NCBI GenBank assembly: GCA_029688825.1
Contig: JARUKX010000001.1
Span: 1-64,000 of the forward strand
Origin: Haloarculaceae archaeon H-GB1-1
GTDB taxonomy: Archaea; Halobacteriota; Halobacteria; Halobacteriales; Haloarculaceae
Direction: 5' to 3'
Length of the DNA stretch: 64,000 nt
Of the stretch, positions 51,483 to 59,974 are shown piece after piece. Numbering within the stretch: position 1 is the first letter of the stretch; every line of letters starts with the position of its first letter. The position numbers and the translations under genes are program-made. Below the pieces are notes generated by a model that did not search any database, was not told the origin of the DNA, and saw only the letters and a program-made list of their open reading frames with translations.

Positions 51483-51526
51483 TCAGTCCTCCGTCGTCGT
51501 GATATCTGCCGAGAGTCCCTGGGCCA
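51214..51526. repeat. 112-bp tandem repeat array made from the 3' end of an aldehyde dehydrogenase gene
   Basis: Units begin at 51214, 51326 and 51438 (period 112 bp, 2.8 copies) and are nearly identical (C51255 versus T51367). Each holds 44 bases encoding the last 13 residues and stop of the aldehyde dehydrogenase; stops fall at 51259, 51371 and the real one at 51483. Related 16-mers sit at the unit edges: CCACCAGGYGACTCAG beside each stop and CCACCTGGCGACTAAG at each copy junction (about 51300-51315, 51412-51427), perhaps microhomology used in the duplication. Confidence 0.9.
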
Positions 51527-53015
51527 TTTCGATGTCCTTCGAGTTGTTGAGCGTCCAGGCGGTGCGTTCGGTGACGGCCTCGATGATCTCGCGGGCGCTC
51601 GGATAGCCGTTGCCGGATTTCTTGACGCCACCGAACGGTAGCTGGACCTCCGCGCCGATACAGGGGAGGTTGCCGTAGGCGAGACCGACCTCGGCGTTGT
51701 CGCGGTAGTAGTTGATCTGGCGATAGTCCTCGGAGATGATGGCTCCAGCCAGTCCGTAGTCGACGGCGTTGTGCAACTCGACGGCGCGTTCGATATCGCC
51801 GGCGTACTCGATGAGCGCGACGTGCGGGCCGAAACACTCCTCGCGGATGCATCGCAGGTCCGGGTCGTAGTCGACCTCGTAGACGAACGGGCCGACCCAG
51901 TGACCCCCTTCGTGGCCCTCGGGTATCTCGTCGGCGTCGAGTTCGAAGCGGTCGACGAGGACGTTCGCCCCTTCGTCGCGGGCCAACTGATTGTGACGGC
52001 TGATCTTCTCGACGTGCTCGCTCTCGATGGCGGGGCCCATGAAGGTGTCCTCGTCGAGTGGGTCGCCGACTGCGACGGACTCCGCGAGGTCGACGAACCG
52101 CTCCTTGAACTCGTCGTAGACGTCCTCGTGGACGATGAGTCGCTCGGAGGAGACGCAGCGCTGTCCGGTCGTCTTGAACGACGACATCACCGCCGAGTGG
52201 ACCGCGATGTCGAGGTCCGCGTTCTCCGTGACGACGATGGCGTTCTTGCCGCCCATCTCGCAGGCGGCGAGCTTGCCGGCTTCGCCCCCGACCTTCCCCG
52301 AAATCTGGTGGCCGACTTCGGCGGAGCCGGTGAACAGCACGGTGTCGACGCGGTCGTCCTCGACGATGGCGTTGCCGGCGTCGCCGAAGCCCTGGACCAT
52401 GTTGAACACGCCGTCGGGGATGCCGGCGTCCTCGAACATCTCTGCCAGTATCTGCCCGCACCAAGGGGTCTGCTCGGCGGGCTTCCAGACGACGGTGTTG
52501 CCCTCGACGAGCGTGACGGCCATGTGCCAGAACGGGATGGCGACCGGGAAGTTCCACGGCGTGATACAGCCGACGACGCCGCGTGGCTTGCGCCGCATGT
52601 ACGCGTCCTTGCTCGAGATCTCGCTCGGTACGACGTCACCGTGTGGATGCCGAGCGTTACCCGCCGCCCACTCGACCATATGCGCAGCTTCGACGACGTC
52701 GGCCCGACCCTCGGAGATCTCCTTGCCGCACTCCTTCGTGACGATCTCTCCGAGTTCGTCCGTGCGCTCGCGTAGCTCGTGGTAGATGTCCCAGAGATAC
52801 TCCGCACGGTCGATGTACGAGAGGTCGCGCCACTCCTCGAACGCGGCGTCGGCTTCCGCGAGCGCGCGGTCGATGTCCGATTCGGTCCCGCGGTGGAACT
52901 CCGCGATGGTGTCGCCGGTCGCTGGGTTCTCGCTCTCGAACGTCGTGTCGCCGTCGCCCGTCGTCCACTCGCCGCCGATGTAGTGCTGGTACACGTCCTG
53001 TGATGTGTGACTCAT
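51483..53015 (-). CDS. aldehyde dehydrogenase family protein
   Basis: This 510-residue ALDH enzyme has GVVGCITPWNFPVAIPFWHM, GNTVVWKPAEQTPW, VLFTGSAEVGHQISGKVGG, the Glu in ACEMGGKNAIVV, the nucleophile Cys in TTGQRCVSSERLIV, and LPFGGVKKSGNGYPSAREI. The GQRC and GGKNAIVV features resemble the semialdehyde-dehydrogenase branches (ALDH7-like). The ATG at 53015 (MSHTSQDVYQHYIGGEW) with GGAG about 10 nt before is preferred to a GTG upstream. Its last 44 bases are repeated twice more downstream. Confidence 0.9.
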   Translation of the reverse strand: MSHTSQDVYQHYIGGEWTTGDGDTTFESENPATGDTIAEFHRGTESDIDRALAEADAAFEEWRDLSYIDRAEYLWDIYHELRERTDELGEIVTKECGKEISEGRADVVEAAHMVEWAAGNARHPHGDVVPSEISSKDAYMRRKPRGVVGCITPWNFPVAIPFWHMAVTLVEGNTVVWKPAEQTPWCGQILAEMFEDAGIPDGVFNMVQGFGDAGNAIVEDDRVDTVLFTGSAEVGHQISGKVGGEAGKLAACEMGGKNAIVVTENADLDIAVHSAVMSSFKTTGQRCVSSERLIVHEDVYDEFKERFVDLAESVAVGDPLDEDTFMGPAIESEHVEKISRHNQLARDEGANVLVDRFELDADEIPEGHEGGHWVGPFVYEVDYDPDLRCIREECFGPHVALIEYAGDIERAVELHNAVDYGLAGAIISEDYRQINYYRDNAEVGLAYGNLPCIGAEVQLPFGGVKKSGNGYPSAREIIEAVTERTAWTLNNSKDIEMAQGLSADITTTED

Positions 53016-53154
53016 GGCTTGCTCCGGCGATAATTGCACAGCGCAGGGGTAAAATCGTTTGGCGAGCGCGATCGGTCCCCCAGTATCAGCTGCGAACGAA
53101 ACCGAGACCGAGACCGAGACTACGTTATCGCCACGTCACCGCTAGCATCGTGCA

Positions 53155-53601
53155 CTACCGCGTTCGCGGCGGCGTCTGGAATGGCGACCGGTCCTGGCCA
53201 TCTCGCAGTGACACTGTGAGCTTCAGCCCATCCCCATCTTCGACGGACATCACGACGTCCTCGACGAGGCGTTCGTACTCGCTCGCGTGATTGCCCGACG
53301 GGCTCAGCCGCGTCTTCTCGGAGATGAGCCCCGCTGTTTCGAGGACGTCGATCTTTCGGTAGCTGGTCGAGAGCGGGAGTTCACACCGTTCGGATATCTC
53401 CTTCGCGGATAGCGATTCCTCGTCGATCGCTTCGAGAATCGCTCGACAATCCGAATCGTTGAGCGCGTCGAGGACGCGCTGGACGTCCGAGTCGTCTTCC
53501 AACGTGGTCGGTTCGCGAGACGGGCGATCTTGGGGCTGAGGGATGACGGATGCCATCGGTGACTGACTCACGTCTACTGCTGTTGTCGGGAGTACGCACA
53601 T
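53155..53601 (-). CDS. ArsR-like winged-helix regulator
   Basis: This 148-residue regulator has a disordered head and a central winged helix: VQRVLDALNDSDCRAILEAI, LSAKEISERCELPLSTSYRK and IDVLETAGLISEKTRLSPSG. A beta stretch follows (SEYERLVEDVVMSVEDGDGL). The ATG at 53601 fits a TATA-like TACATAAAGG about 27 nt upstream for leaderless expression; an internal ATG at 53556 is an alternative. It may control the neighbouring aldehyde dehydrogenase, 140 bp away. Confidence 0.78.
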   Translation of the reverse strand: MCVLPTTAVDVSQSPMASVIPQPQDRPSREPTTLEDDSDVQRVLDALNDSDCRAILEAIDEESLSAKEISERCELPLSTSYRKIDVLETAGLISEKTRLSPSGNHASEYERLVEDVVMSVEDGDGLKLTVSLRDGQDRSPFQTPPRTR

Positions 53602-53836
53602 ACGTGCAACCCCGCTATTCGGGTTCCTTTATGTACCACGTGGAGTGTAACCAGCTAGCGGACAACTACCAGGAGTCGACACCGTCGGTGGACGGTTCAC
53701 CGGCGACGACTCCGTCGCCAGCCTCCGACGACACGATGTGACGTCCGAGAGAGCACGTCGTGACTGCTAAAACATTTCTCGGCCGGTCGCCGCCCACGTC
53801 GACGGTCCGACCGGTACTGATGGACAGCAAATGCGA

Positions 53837-54487
53837 TCAGGATCCATCTTCGAGCACGTCTTCGAAGAGTTTCAGCTGGGCGGCGGCGAGGTGTTCGGCG
53901 AAGGTAGACTGACTGATATCCAGCGCTGCCGCGATTTCGGTCGCGTTGGACTCACGCGGGCGCTCGAAGTATCCCATCGCATACGCGGTCCTGAGCGACT
54001 GTCGTTGCTTCTCCGTCAGCTTTCCTCTGTCGACGAACACGTTGTCCACGGACGAGGAGTCCGCGGGGTCACGGACGAATCGTTTGATGTTCATCTCTGG
54101 ATAGCGCTCCCGGAGTTCGCCCGCGATGGTCTGGAGCGACTCGAAGTCCGTCGCGTGGAAGACGAGCGTCAGCTCTCCACGGTCGGCGAAGTAACGGTCG
54201 ACCGGGCAGCCGAACTGGCCGAGACACTCACAGGGGCACTCGTCGCCACCCTCGTGGGAGAAACGGTACAGCGTCTTGTCACCGTAATCGATCACCTCTT
54301 CGAAGATCTCGTCCGACGGCTGCCGGTCGGACTCGACGAGAAACTCGGAGACGCTCCGACAGTCGGGTGACGAACAGACGCTATGCGTTACCGTATCGAT
54401 CACCGTGTCGAGGTCCGCAGACAGCCGCGTGATCGGACAGATATTCGAACGAGGGAACTGAACGGTGGCACGGATCCCGGGTGGCAT
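53837..54487 (-). CDS. Bat-type HTH_10 regulator with Cys-rich sensor region
   Basis: This protein of about 216 residues has a C-terminal HTH_10 (LTEKQRQSLRTAYAMGYFER, ISQSTFAEHLAAAQLKLFED) and an N-terminal domain related to Bat-associated regions. That domain holds seven Cys: Cys17, Cys38, Cys43, and the cluster ECPCECLGQFGCP (Cys84, 86, 88, 94). These could bind iron, zinc or an Fe-S cluster, or sense redox; the sensing role is inference. The ATG at 54487 is used because upstream extension is Arg-rich. Confidence 0.8.
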   Translation of the reverse strand: MPPGIRATVQFPRSNICPITRLSADLDTVIDTVTHSVCSSPDCRSVSEFLVESDRQPSDEIFEEVIDYGDKTLYRFSHEGGDECPCECLGQFGCPVDRYFADRGELTLVFHATDFESLQTIAGELRERYPEMNIKRFVRDPADSSSVDNVFVDRGKLTEKQRQSLRTAYAMGYFERPRESNATEIAAALDISQSTFAEHLAAAQLKLFEDVLEDGS

Positions 54488-54576
54488 CGAACCAGGAGAT
54501 ACTGAGTGTACCACGTACTTGAACGTAGCCTTCCGGACCCTGGACCGGACTCGTCGTAAAGCCGTCTCAAACGCGA

Positions 54577-55023
54577 CTAGGACTCGATCTCGATTCGGCG
54601 ACCGCTCATCGATTCGGGATCGAGTTTGAACAGTTGGACGTCTAGTTCTTCCTTGCCCTCTGCCCAGATCTCGAACAGGGGGCGCTTGGCCTTCCCGTAC
54701 TGTTCGATGTGATCGGCGGTCAGTTCGTCGGTCGAGATCTGTTCGAGCGTGCCGATCGCGACCACGCTCTGGTACACCGGCTCGGTCTCCTCGTAGACGA
54801 CGAGACGGCAATCGGGCGACGAGGAGAGAAACTCCCGCTTCTCGCTTTCGGGCGTCGACACGAGACGCATATAGAAACGACGGTGTTCGCTGTCGTACCC
54901 GTACGAAATCGGTATCGCGTAAGGGTCGTCGGACCGTGCGAGCGACAACACACCGGTCTCGTGGCGACTGAGAACGTCATCGATCTCCGACTGCGTCATT
55001 TCCGTCTGTTGATCCAGAGCCAT
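54577..55023 (-). CDS. pyridoxamine 5'-phosphate oxidase-like FMN-binding protein
   Basis: This 148-residue split-barrel protein begins with MALDQQTEMTQSEIDDVLSR and contains HETGVLSLARSDDPYAIPIS, YGYDSEHRRFYMRLVSTPES, CRLVVYEETEPVYQSVVAIG. The pattern matches the PNPOx-like flavin family common in haloarchaea, including stress-linked members. The redox substrate is not known. Confidence 0.82.
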   Translation of the reverse strand: MALDQQTEMTQSEIDDVLSRHETGVLSLARSDDPYAIPISYGYDSEHRRFYMRLVSTPESEKREFLSSSPDCRLVVYEETEPVYQSVVAIGTLEQISTDELTADHIEQYGKAKRPLFEIWAEGKEELDVQLFKLDPESMSGRRIEIES

Positions 55024-55179
55024 CCTCGTATACAGCCAGACTACTGGGGCATTGATATTTACTGTTATCTTTGCTGGTGTCTCTTGGGCGCGACGAACTG
55101 TGTTTGACTGAACATCGTTACTACTGACGGCCGTGGGTTCGAGACGCTGAGAAATCAGGTGGCGAGAATGGACGTTGGG

Positions 55180-55332
55180 TTACGGTTCGGGAACCGAGAA
55201 CTCATCCACCGAAACCGGAGTGCCGCAGATGACACAGCCGTTCTCGATGAGTGCATCACGCATCGATTCGTTGACTGCCAGAGACTCCCCACAGTCCGGG
55301 CAGACGAACTCGTACTCCTCCCCGCCACTCAT
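55180..55332 (-). CDS. zinc-ribbon microprotein (DUF7560-like), copy 1
   Basis: This 50-residue protein is a single zinc ribbon: MSGGEEYEFVCPDCGESLAV, then ALIENGCVICGTPVSVDEFS. Four Cys in two CxxC knuckles bind zinc. TTAATTTATCT on the minus strand at about 55357-55367 is a TATA box spaced for a leaderless ATG. It is a paralogue of the next gene (same MSG-E-Y-F-CP-CG start). The family is, from memory, DUF7560. Confidence 0.8.
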   Translation of the reverse strand: MSGGEEYEFVCPDCGESLAVNESMRDALIENGCVICGTPVSVDEFSVPEP

Positions 55333-55416
55333 GGTTTCACGGTTCTCGTGGGGGGTAGATAAATTAATCCAACCGGAGTTCTTGTCGAAGAACGAGTGGC
55401 TGCTCGGATCACGCGT

Positions 55417-55566
55417 TTACGAACAAGCAGCGAACTCCGTTCCGCGCAAGGGCGCACCGCACACGACACACCCGTTGTCGACCAGTGCGAATCGCATAGA
55501 ATCGTCGACGGTCAGCGATTGCCCACACTCGGGACAGCTGAACTGATACGTTTCGGTTCCGCTCAT
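55417..55566 (-). CDS. zinc-ribbon microprotein (DUF7560-like), copy 2
   Basis: This 49-residue protein reads MSGTETYQFSCPECGQSLTV, then ALVDNGCVVCGAPLRGTEFA, ending ACS. It shares both CxxC knuckles and the DSMRxAL helix with copy 1, so the two arose by duplication. GCATTTATCC about 25 nt upstream on the minus strand is its own promoter. Possible roles are protein-protein or nucleic-acid contacts; unproven. Confidence 0.8.
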   Translation of the reverse strand: MSGTETYQFSCPECGQSLTVDDSMRFALVDNGCVVCGAPLRGTEFAACS

Positions 55567-55662
55567 ACCTGGTGGCTACGCCACCACCGGATAAATGCTG
55601 TCATCACCTTTCCAGAAGGTTGAGAATGCGACAGCGGGAGTCCGACGCCGGTTCTTGGCCTA

Positions 55663-56553
55663 TCACGTTGCGTCCGGGGCGTGGACGGACAGGAGCGGAA
55701 CCGGTGCCCGCCGGAGGATTCGTTCCGTCGTGCTGCCGAGGACGAACCGTTCGAGACCCGACCGGCCGTGGGTCCCCATCACTATCACGTCGGACTTCTC
55801 TTCCGACGCGTACTCCAGGATCGTCCGGACCGGGAACCCCTCGCGCACAGTCGTGTTCACCGAGACGCCGGCGTCGCGGGCGCGGTCGGCAACGCTGGCC
55901 GTCGCCGATTCACCTGCTGAACGCAACTCGTCGAGTACGTCAGGCGGATACGCAGCGTACGCGCCACCGGAGATGGCGTTGACGTCGATCACGTTCAGGA
56001 CGTCGACAGTCGCATCGAACCGTGACGCGATAGCCAGGGCGTGCTCGACGGCGGCATTTGCGCACTCGCTTCCGTCGGTCGGAATCAAGATGCGGTCGTA
56101 ACTCTCGACAGCCCGCTGGGACTGGTCTGCGGGGACCGTGAGAACCGGCACGTCTGCGAGTCGGACGACGTACTCAGTCACGCTTCCGGCGATAAATCGT
56201 CGGACACCGCGCCGACCGTGGGTCCCCATGACGATGACGTCGACGTCGTGGTCAGTTGCGTATTCGAGAATTTGGTCCGCTGGGTCTCCCTCGACGACCG
56301 CAGTCTGTAGGTCCAGTTCGGAAGCCGCCGCCTCACGAAGTCTCTCGACGGCGTCTTTCGCGTTCGCTTCGAGCTGGTCGGCGAACTCCTGGGAGATGCC
56401 ACCGGCGTCGAACAATCCGGCGTGTGACTGGACGTCGACGACCGAGAGAACGTGGACCGTAGCTCCGAATCGCTCTGCCAGCCGATTGGCGTGTATCGCG
56501 GCCCGCCGCGCGTGTTCGCTCCCGTCCGTCGCGATGAGTACGGAGTCGTACAT
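55663..56553 (-). CDS. tandem universal stress protein (two UspA domains)
   Basis: This 296-residue protein has two Usp domains. The first has VLIATDGSEHARRAAIHANR and ATP-type VMGTHGRRGVRRFIAGSVTE; the second has ILIPTDGSECANAAVEHALA and VMGTHGRSGLERFVLGSTTE. Both keep the G-x2-G-x9-G-S/T nucleotide motif. The ATG at 56553 gives the canonical MYDSVLIATDG. It borders the gene-free AT-rich region before the BCCT gene. Confidence 0.92.
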   Translation of the reverse strand: MYDSVLIATDGSEHARRAAIHANRLAERFGATVHVLSVVDVQSHAGLFDAGGISQEFADQLEANAKDAVERLREAAASELDLQTAVVEGDPADQILEYATDHDVDVIVMGTHGRRGVRRFIAGSVTEYVVRLADVPVLTVPADQSQRAVESYDRILIPTDGSECANAAVEHALAIASRFDATVDVLNVIDVNAISGGAYAAYPPDVLDELRSAGESATASVADRARDAGVSVNTTVREGFPVRTILEYASEEKSDVIVMGTHGRSGLERFVLGSTTERILRRAPVPLLSVHAPDAT

Positions 56554-57631
56554 GATGTGTGAGATAGATGGCCGTGACACTTCAATCACGCAGCCAATTA
56601 TCGCCGCCCCGGAACCTCGACCGAGCGAAGTACCAAATAAAATACTATTCGAGGTTGAACTGATCTGGGTTCTGCAGGTTTCGCACCGGCCTCATCACGC
56701 GCTTACGATTGTCGACTCAGAACACAGAATGAGATTATATAAAATACACATATATACATAGAAGAAAACTAATAGAGAATTATACTTTGTGTATTGGTGC
56801 TGAGCTCTAATATACTAAACTTATATAAATTATTATCGATATTTCGTCTGTTTTTCGTTTTGTAGGAGATAAATTGATATTGTTTTCAATAGTCACTTAA
56901 TGCCCAACTTCAATCTTCGTTATTAATCAACCATACTATAATATTTCATACCTTATATCGATTCGCATCGTTTGTCCTATATATTAATTTATTCTACACA
57001 TAGAGTTTACCTTGACAGTCATACGTCTGTACTAGTAATAGTAGCAACCAGAATAGTTTCCAGCAACGGGACCAAAGTGGCTTCCAGTCCGAGTCGGAAC
57101 GTGGGGTTGTGGCGATCTCTATAGAGGACGTTCCGACATCAAGCCCGTCAATTGCAACCGGGGACACTCTCGGCAATCCACGAAGAGCCACAGTCGACGG
57201 GACCAATCATTAATTCCGGCCGACTTCTCAAATCAAATCTGTACCCCAACAGGGAACAATTCATTGCACGTACGCAGGCGAAACGAGCTTGTAAGATGTC
57301 GAATCGGGCCGTATATCCGCCTTTCCGGACCGAACTGGGAGATTGGACCGGCATCGAGATAGTTTGATACTGTGCTTTCCCAGACACATTAGCTGCGCAT
57401 ATTGAGTCAACAACAACATTTATATTAATCCGTGAATACTCCTGTCGTGGGTGAGTTTCCCACGTACCAGGGGAAGGCTGGAACCCGGATTGGAACGACC
57501 AATCGATGACTCGGTAACACGGTCATACCAGACTAGTGGTTCAGGAGTACTCAATTACAGCACAACACAAAATGGACGGATACAATACATGACATATTCA
57601 ATCGAAACGGATTGTACCAGGGAGGTAATGC
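56554..57631. other. AT-rich gene-free region
   Basis: No gene can be supported across about 1.08 kb. Positions 56720-57010 are strongly AT-rich against a GC-rich genome. From 57010 to 57380 the composition is mixed, with open frames of 70-79 codons lacking recognisable domains; this may be a decayed gene or element. The last 210 bp are the leader of the BCCT gene. Confidence 0.6.
57419..57626 (+). promoter_or_regulatory. BCCT promoter and long leader with hairpin and strong Shine-Dalgarno
   Basis: A TATA box (ATTTATATTAAT, about 57418-57429) would start transcription near 57450, leaving a leader of about 180 nt. The hairpin CGTGGG-N7-CCCACG (57446-57464) sits at its 5' end. GGAGGT (57621-57626) lies 5 nt before the ATG, a stronger ribosome site than elsewhere in the window. 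Confidence 0.5.
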
Positions 57632-59419
57632 ATGGCTGATGGAGATGGCTCCTCGGAGGGAATGTCGGACGGGCTGCAGGTCGACCTGTTCCACCCCGAC
57701 TCGGACCGAGAGCCAGGAGACACGAACATAGAGGCACTCGGGTTCGACGTTCACCCGATCGTCTTCCCGATTTCGCTCGTGATTATCGCCACGTTCGTCG
57801 CGGCGACGATCATGCTCGGCGAGGATGCGTCGAAGTTCTTCACCGGAATCTTCGACTACATCAACGCCACGTTCGGCTGGTTCTACATCATCGCAGTGAA
57901 CGTTTTCATCGTCACCATCGTCTACTTCGCCGTCAGTAAGTACGGCTCGATCAAGATCGGTGGTGTCCAGGCTGAGAAGGAGTTCAGCGACTTCTCGTGG
58001 ATGGCGATGCTGTTCAGCGCCGGCATGGGTATCGGCCTGATGTTCTTCAGCGTCGCCGAGCCGATGTGGCACTTCGCCTCCGGTGGCGGGACGTACTTCA
58101 TGGCAGAGGGTGAGTCCCTCGCGGCGGCCGACGCTGCGATGGGGGTCACGTTCTTCCACTGGGGCTTCCACCCGTGGGCCATTTACGGCCTGGTGGGCCT
58201 CGGACTGGCGTTCTTCTCGTTCAACCGCGGCCTGCCACTGACCTTCCGGTCGATCTTCTGGCCGCTGCTGGGAGAACGCATCTACGGCTGGCCGGGTCAC
58301 CTGATCGACCTCGTCACGGTGTTCGCAACGTTGTTCGGTCTTGCGAGTTCGCTGGGCTTCGGTGTCGCCCAAATCAACGCCGGTGTCGCCGAAGTCACCG
58401 AGATACTCACCGGGAGCGCCATGGTGTCCACTGGGTCGACCACGGTTCAGATCGGACTCATCGCCATCATCACCGGCATCGCGACGATGTCCGTCGCGGC
58501 CGGCCTCGACAGCGGCGTCAAGCGGCTGAGTACGATCAACCTCTACCTGATGTTCGTCTTCCTGGCGTTCTTGTTGATCGTCGGCCCGACGCTGTTCATC
58601 CTCGACACGTTCGTGGGCAGCATCGGCACCTACTTCCAGAACTTCCTGGGAATGAGCTTCTACACTGAAGCGTTCGCCCCGACGGCGAACATGGTCGACG
58701 GCTGGCCGTACGCCGGCTGGCAGCACGCCTGGACCATCTTCTACTGGGGCTGGTGGATCGCGTGGTCGCCGTTCGTCGGCATGTTCATCGCGCGTATCTC
58801 CAAGGGACGGACGGTCCGCGAGTTCGTCATCGGCGTGCTCGTCCTGCCGTCGCTGTTCTCGTTCCTCTGGCTGGCCACGTTCGGCGCGTCCGCGCTGAAC
58901 ATCTCCCTGAACAAGGGCGGTGGCCTCGTCACCACCCTGTTCGACCAGGGCCAGGCGTCCGCCATGTTCGCGATGCTGCAGTCGTACCCGCTGACGGCCG
59001 TCACGTCGGTCGTCGCAACGCTGCTGGTCGTGACGTTCTTCGTCACGTCCTCTGACTCCGGCTCGCTGGTCATCGACCACCTGACCTCGGGCGGGAAGCA
59101 CGACGTGCCGAGGGTCCAGCGCATCTTCTGGGCCGTGACCGAGGGCATCGTCGCCGCCATCCTGCTGTACGGTGGTGGCCTCGGTGCACTCCAGACGGCT
59201 GCGATCACGACGGGTCTGCCGTTCGCAGTCATCCTGTGTCTGATGTGTTACACGGTCTACCTGGGACTGGATCACGAGTACGATATCCTCGCCTCCGAAG
59301 AGTTCAGAGACCGCGTCTCTGACCTGGCCGGAGAAGAGGGTGTCGCGGTCGAGCGAAGTGGATCCGACGTCGTCACCGACGTGCAGGACTCCAGCGACGC
59401 GTCGACCTCCGACGACTGA
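57632..59419 (+). CDS. BCCT family betaine/choline/carnitine-type transporter
   Basis: This 595-residue membrane transporter has 12 expected helices. The TM3 motif SAGMGIGLMFFSVAEPMWHF is of the GMGIG type seen in Na+-coupled BCCTs such as BetP. The signature FYWGWWIAWSPFVGMFIARI follows, then SLNKGG and TSSDSGSLVIDHLTSGGK. Both termini are acidic and cytosolic. It probably imports glycine betaine or a related compatible solute. It is preceded by a long leader and strong ribosome site. Confidence 0.94.
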   Translation: MADGDGSSEGMSDGLQVDLFHPDSDREPGDTNIEALGFDVHPIVFPISLVIIATFVAATIMLGEDASKFFTGIFDYINATFGWFYIIAVNVFIVTIVYFAVSKYGSIKIGGVQAEKEFSDFSWMAMLFSAGMGIGLMFFSVAEPMWHFASGGGTYFMAEGESLAAADAAMGVTFFHWGFHPWAIYGLVGLGLAFFSFNRGLPLTFRSIFWPLLGERIYGWPGHLIDLVTVFATLFGLASSLGFGVAQINAGVAEVTEILTGSAMVSTGSTTVQIGLIAIITGIATMSVAAGLDSGVKRLSTINLYLMFVFLAFLLIVGPTLFILDTFVGSIGTYFQNFLGMSFYTEAFAPTANMVDGWPYAGWQHAWTIFYWGWWIAWSPFVGMFIARISKGRTVREFVIGVLVLPSLFSFLWLATFGASALNISLNKGGGLVTTLFDQGQASAMFAMLQSYPLTAVTSVVATLLVVTFFVTSSDSGSLVIDHLTSGGKHDVPRVQRIFWAVTEGIVAAILLYGGGLGALQTAAITTGLPFAVILCLMCYTVYLGLDHEYDILASEEFRDRVSDLAGEEGVAVERSGSDVVTDVQDSSDASTSDD

Positions 59420-59622
59420 TCGTCGGACCACTCGTCGTCTCGGTTTCGACGACGTCATTTTTCGCGCACTCACGTCCCCAAGTGACGACGCTCTCCGAGC
59501 CACTTGTTCAGGGACGGTGAAACCGTGGGACGAACGCTCGGCAGCCACGACGGCGATCGAGACCGCTGATTGTGGGCTACTGGTTTACACAGAAATGCGT
59601 CGTGAGGTGCTGCGCTGGCGTC

Positions 59623-59847
59623 TCAATAGTACTTCCACTCGTCGTCGTTGCTCCCACGAGTGACACCGTCTTCGTTCGACGCATCCACGTCGTCTCGCTC
59701 GCTGGGCCAGGTGACGCCACCGCCCCGCGTCTGTTTGTACACGTACGTGACGAGGGCGACGAGCATCAGCATGAGGACGACGGCTCCCGCCGAGACAACC
59801 ACCCCGGCGACCGATTCCAGCGCCCCTTGCAGTACCACGAATTCCAT
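59623..59847 (-). CDS. 74-residue membrane protein downstream of the BCCT gene
   Basis: The protein begins MEFVVLQGALESVAGVVV with one or two helices (VVVSAGAVVLMLMLVALVTY) and an acidic tail (WPSERDDVDASNEDGVTRGS) ending in DDEWKYY. The ATG at 59847 is preferred to a GTG 39 nt upstream. It is convergent with BCCT, with no recognised family; a role with the transporter is only suggested by position. Confidence 0.55.
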   Translation of the reverse strand: MEFVVLQGALESVAGVVVSAGAVVLMLMLVALVTYVYKQTRGGGVTWPSERDDVDASNEDGVTRGSNDDEWKYY

Positions 59848-59974
59848 ACTGACAGTTCGGGCCTGAGTGGGATGAGTCTTGTCCACATGGGGCGTCGTTG
59901 TGACGACGTTCCGAGACGGAAGTCGGCACTACGTGTTCACGAATCGATGTCTCGAGAAACCTGAGACAGACTGA

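Noticed and set aside
51214-51526. Repeat array considered as a CRISPR
   Set aside because: Units are 112 bp and directly adjacent with no variable spacers, and they derive from the end of the neighbouring gene; no cas genes are nearby.
53631-53741. 36-codon plus-strand peptide starting MYHVECNQLADNYQ
   Set aside because: It overlaps the promoter area of the divergent regulator and has no clear promoter of its own or recognised family; too short to support.
57148-57387. 79-codon minus-strand and 71-codon plus-strand frames in the mixed-composition part of the AT-rich region
   Set aside because: The two frames overlap on opposite strands, neither has a recognisable domain or transposase motif, so a decayed gene could not be shown.
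57551-59548. 665-codon minus-strand open frame
   Set aside because: It is antisense to the BCCT gene, with Arg/Asp/Glu-rich low-complexity translation; BCCT signatures on the plus strand are decisive.
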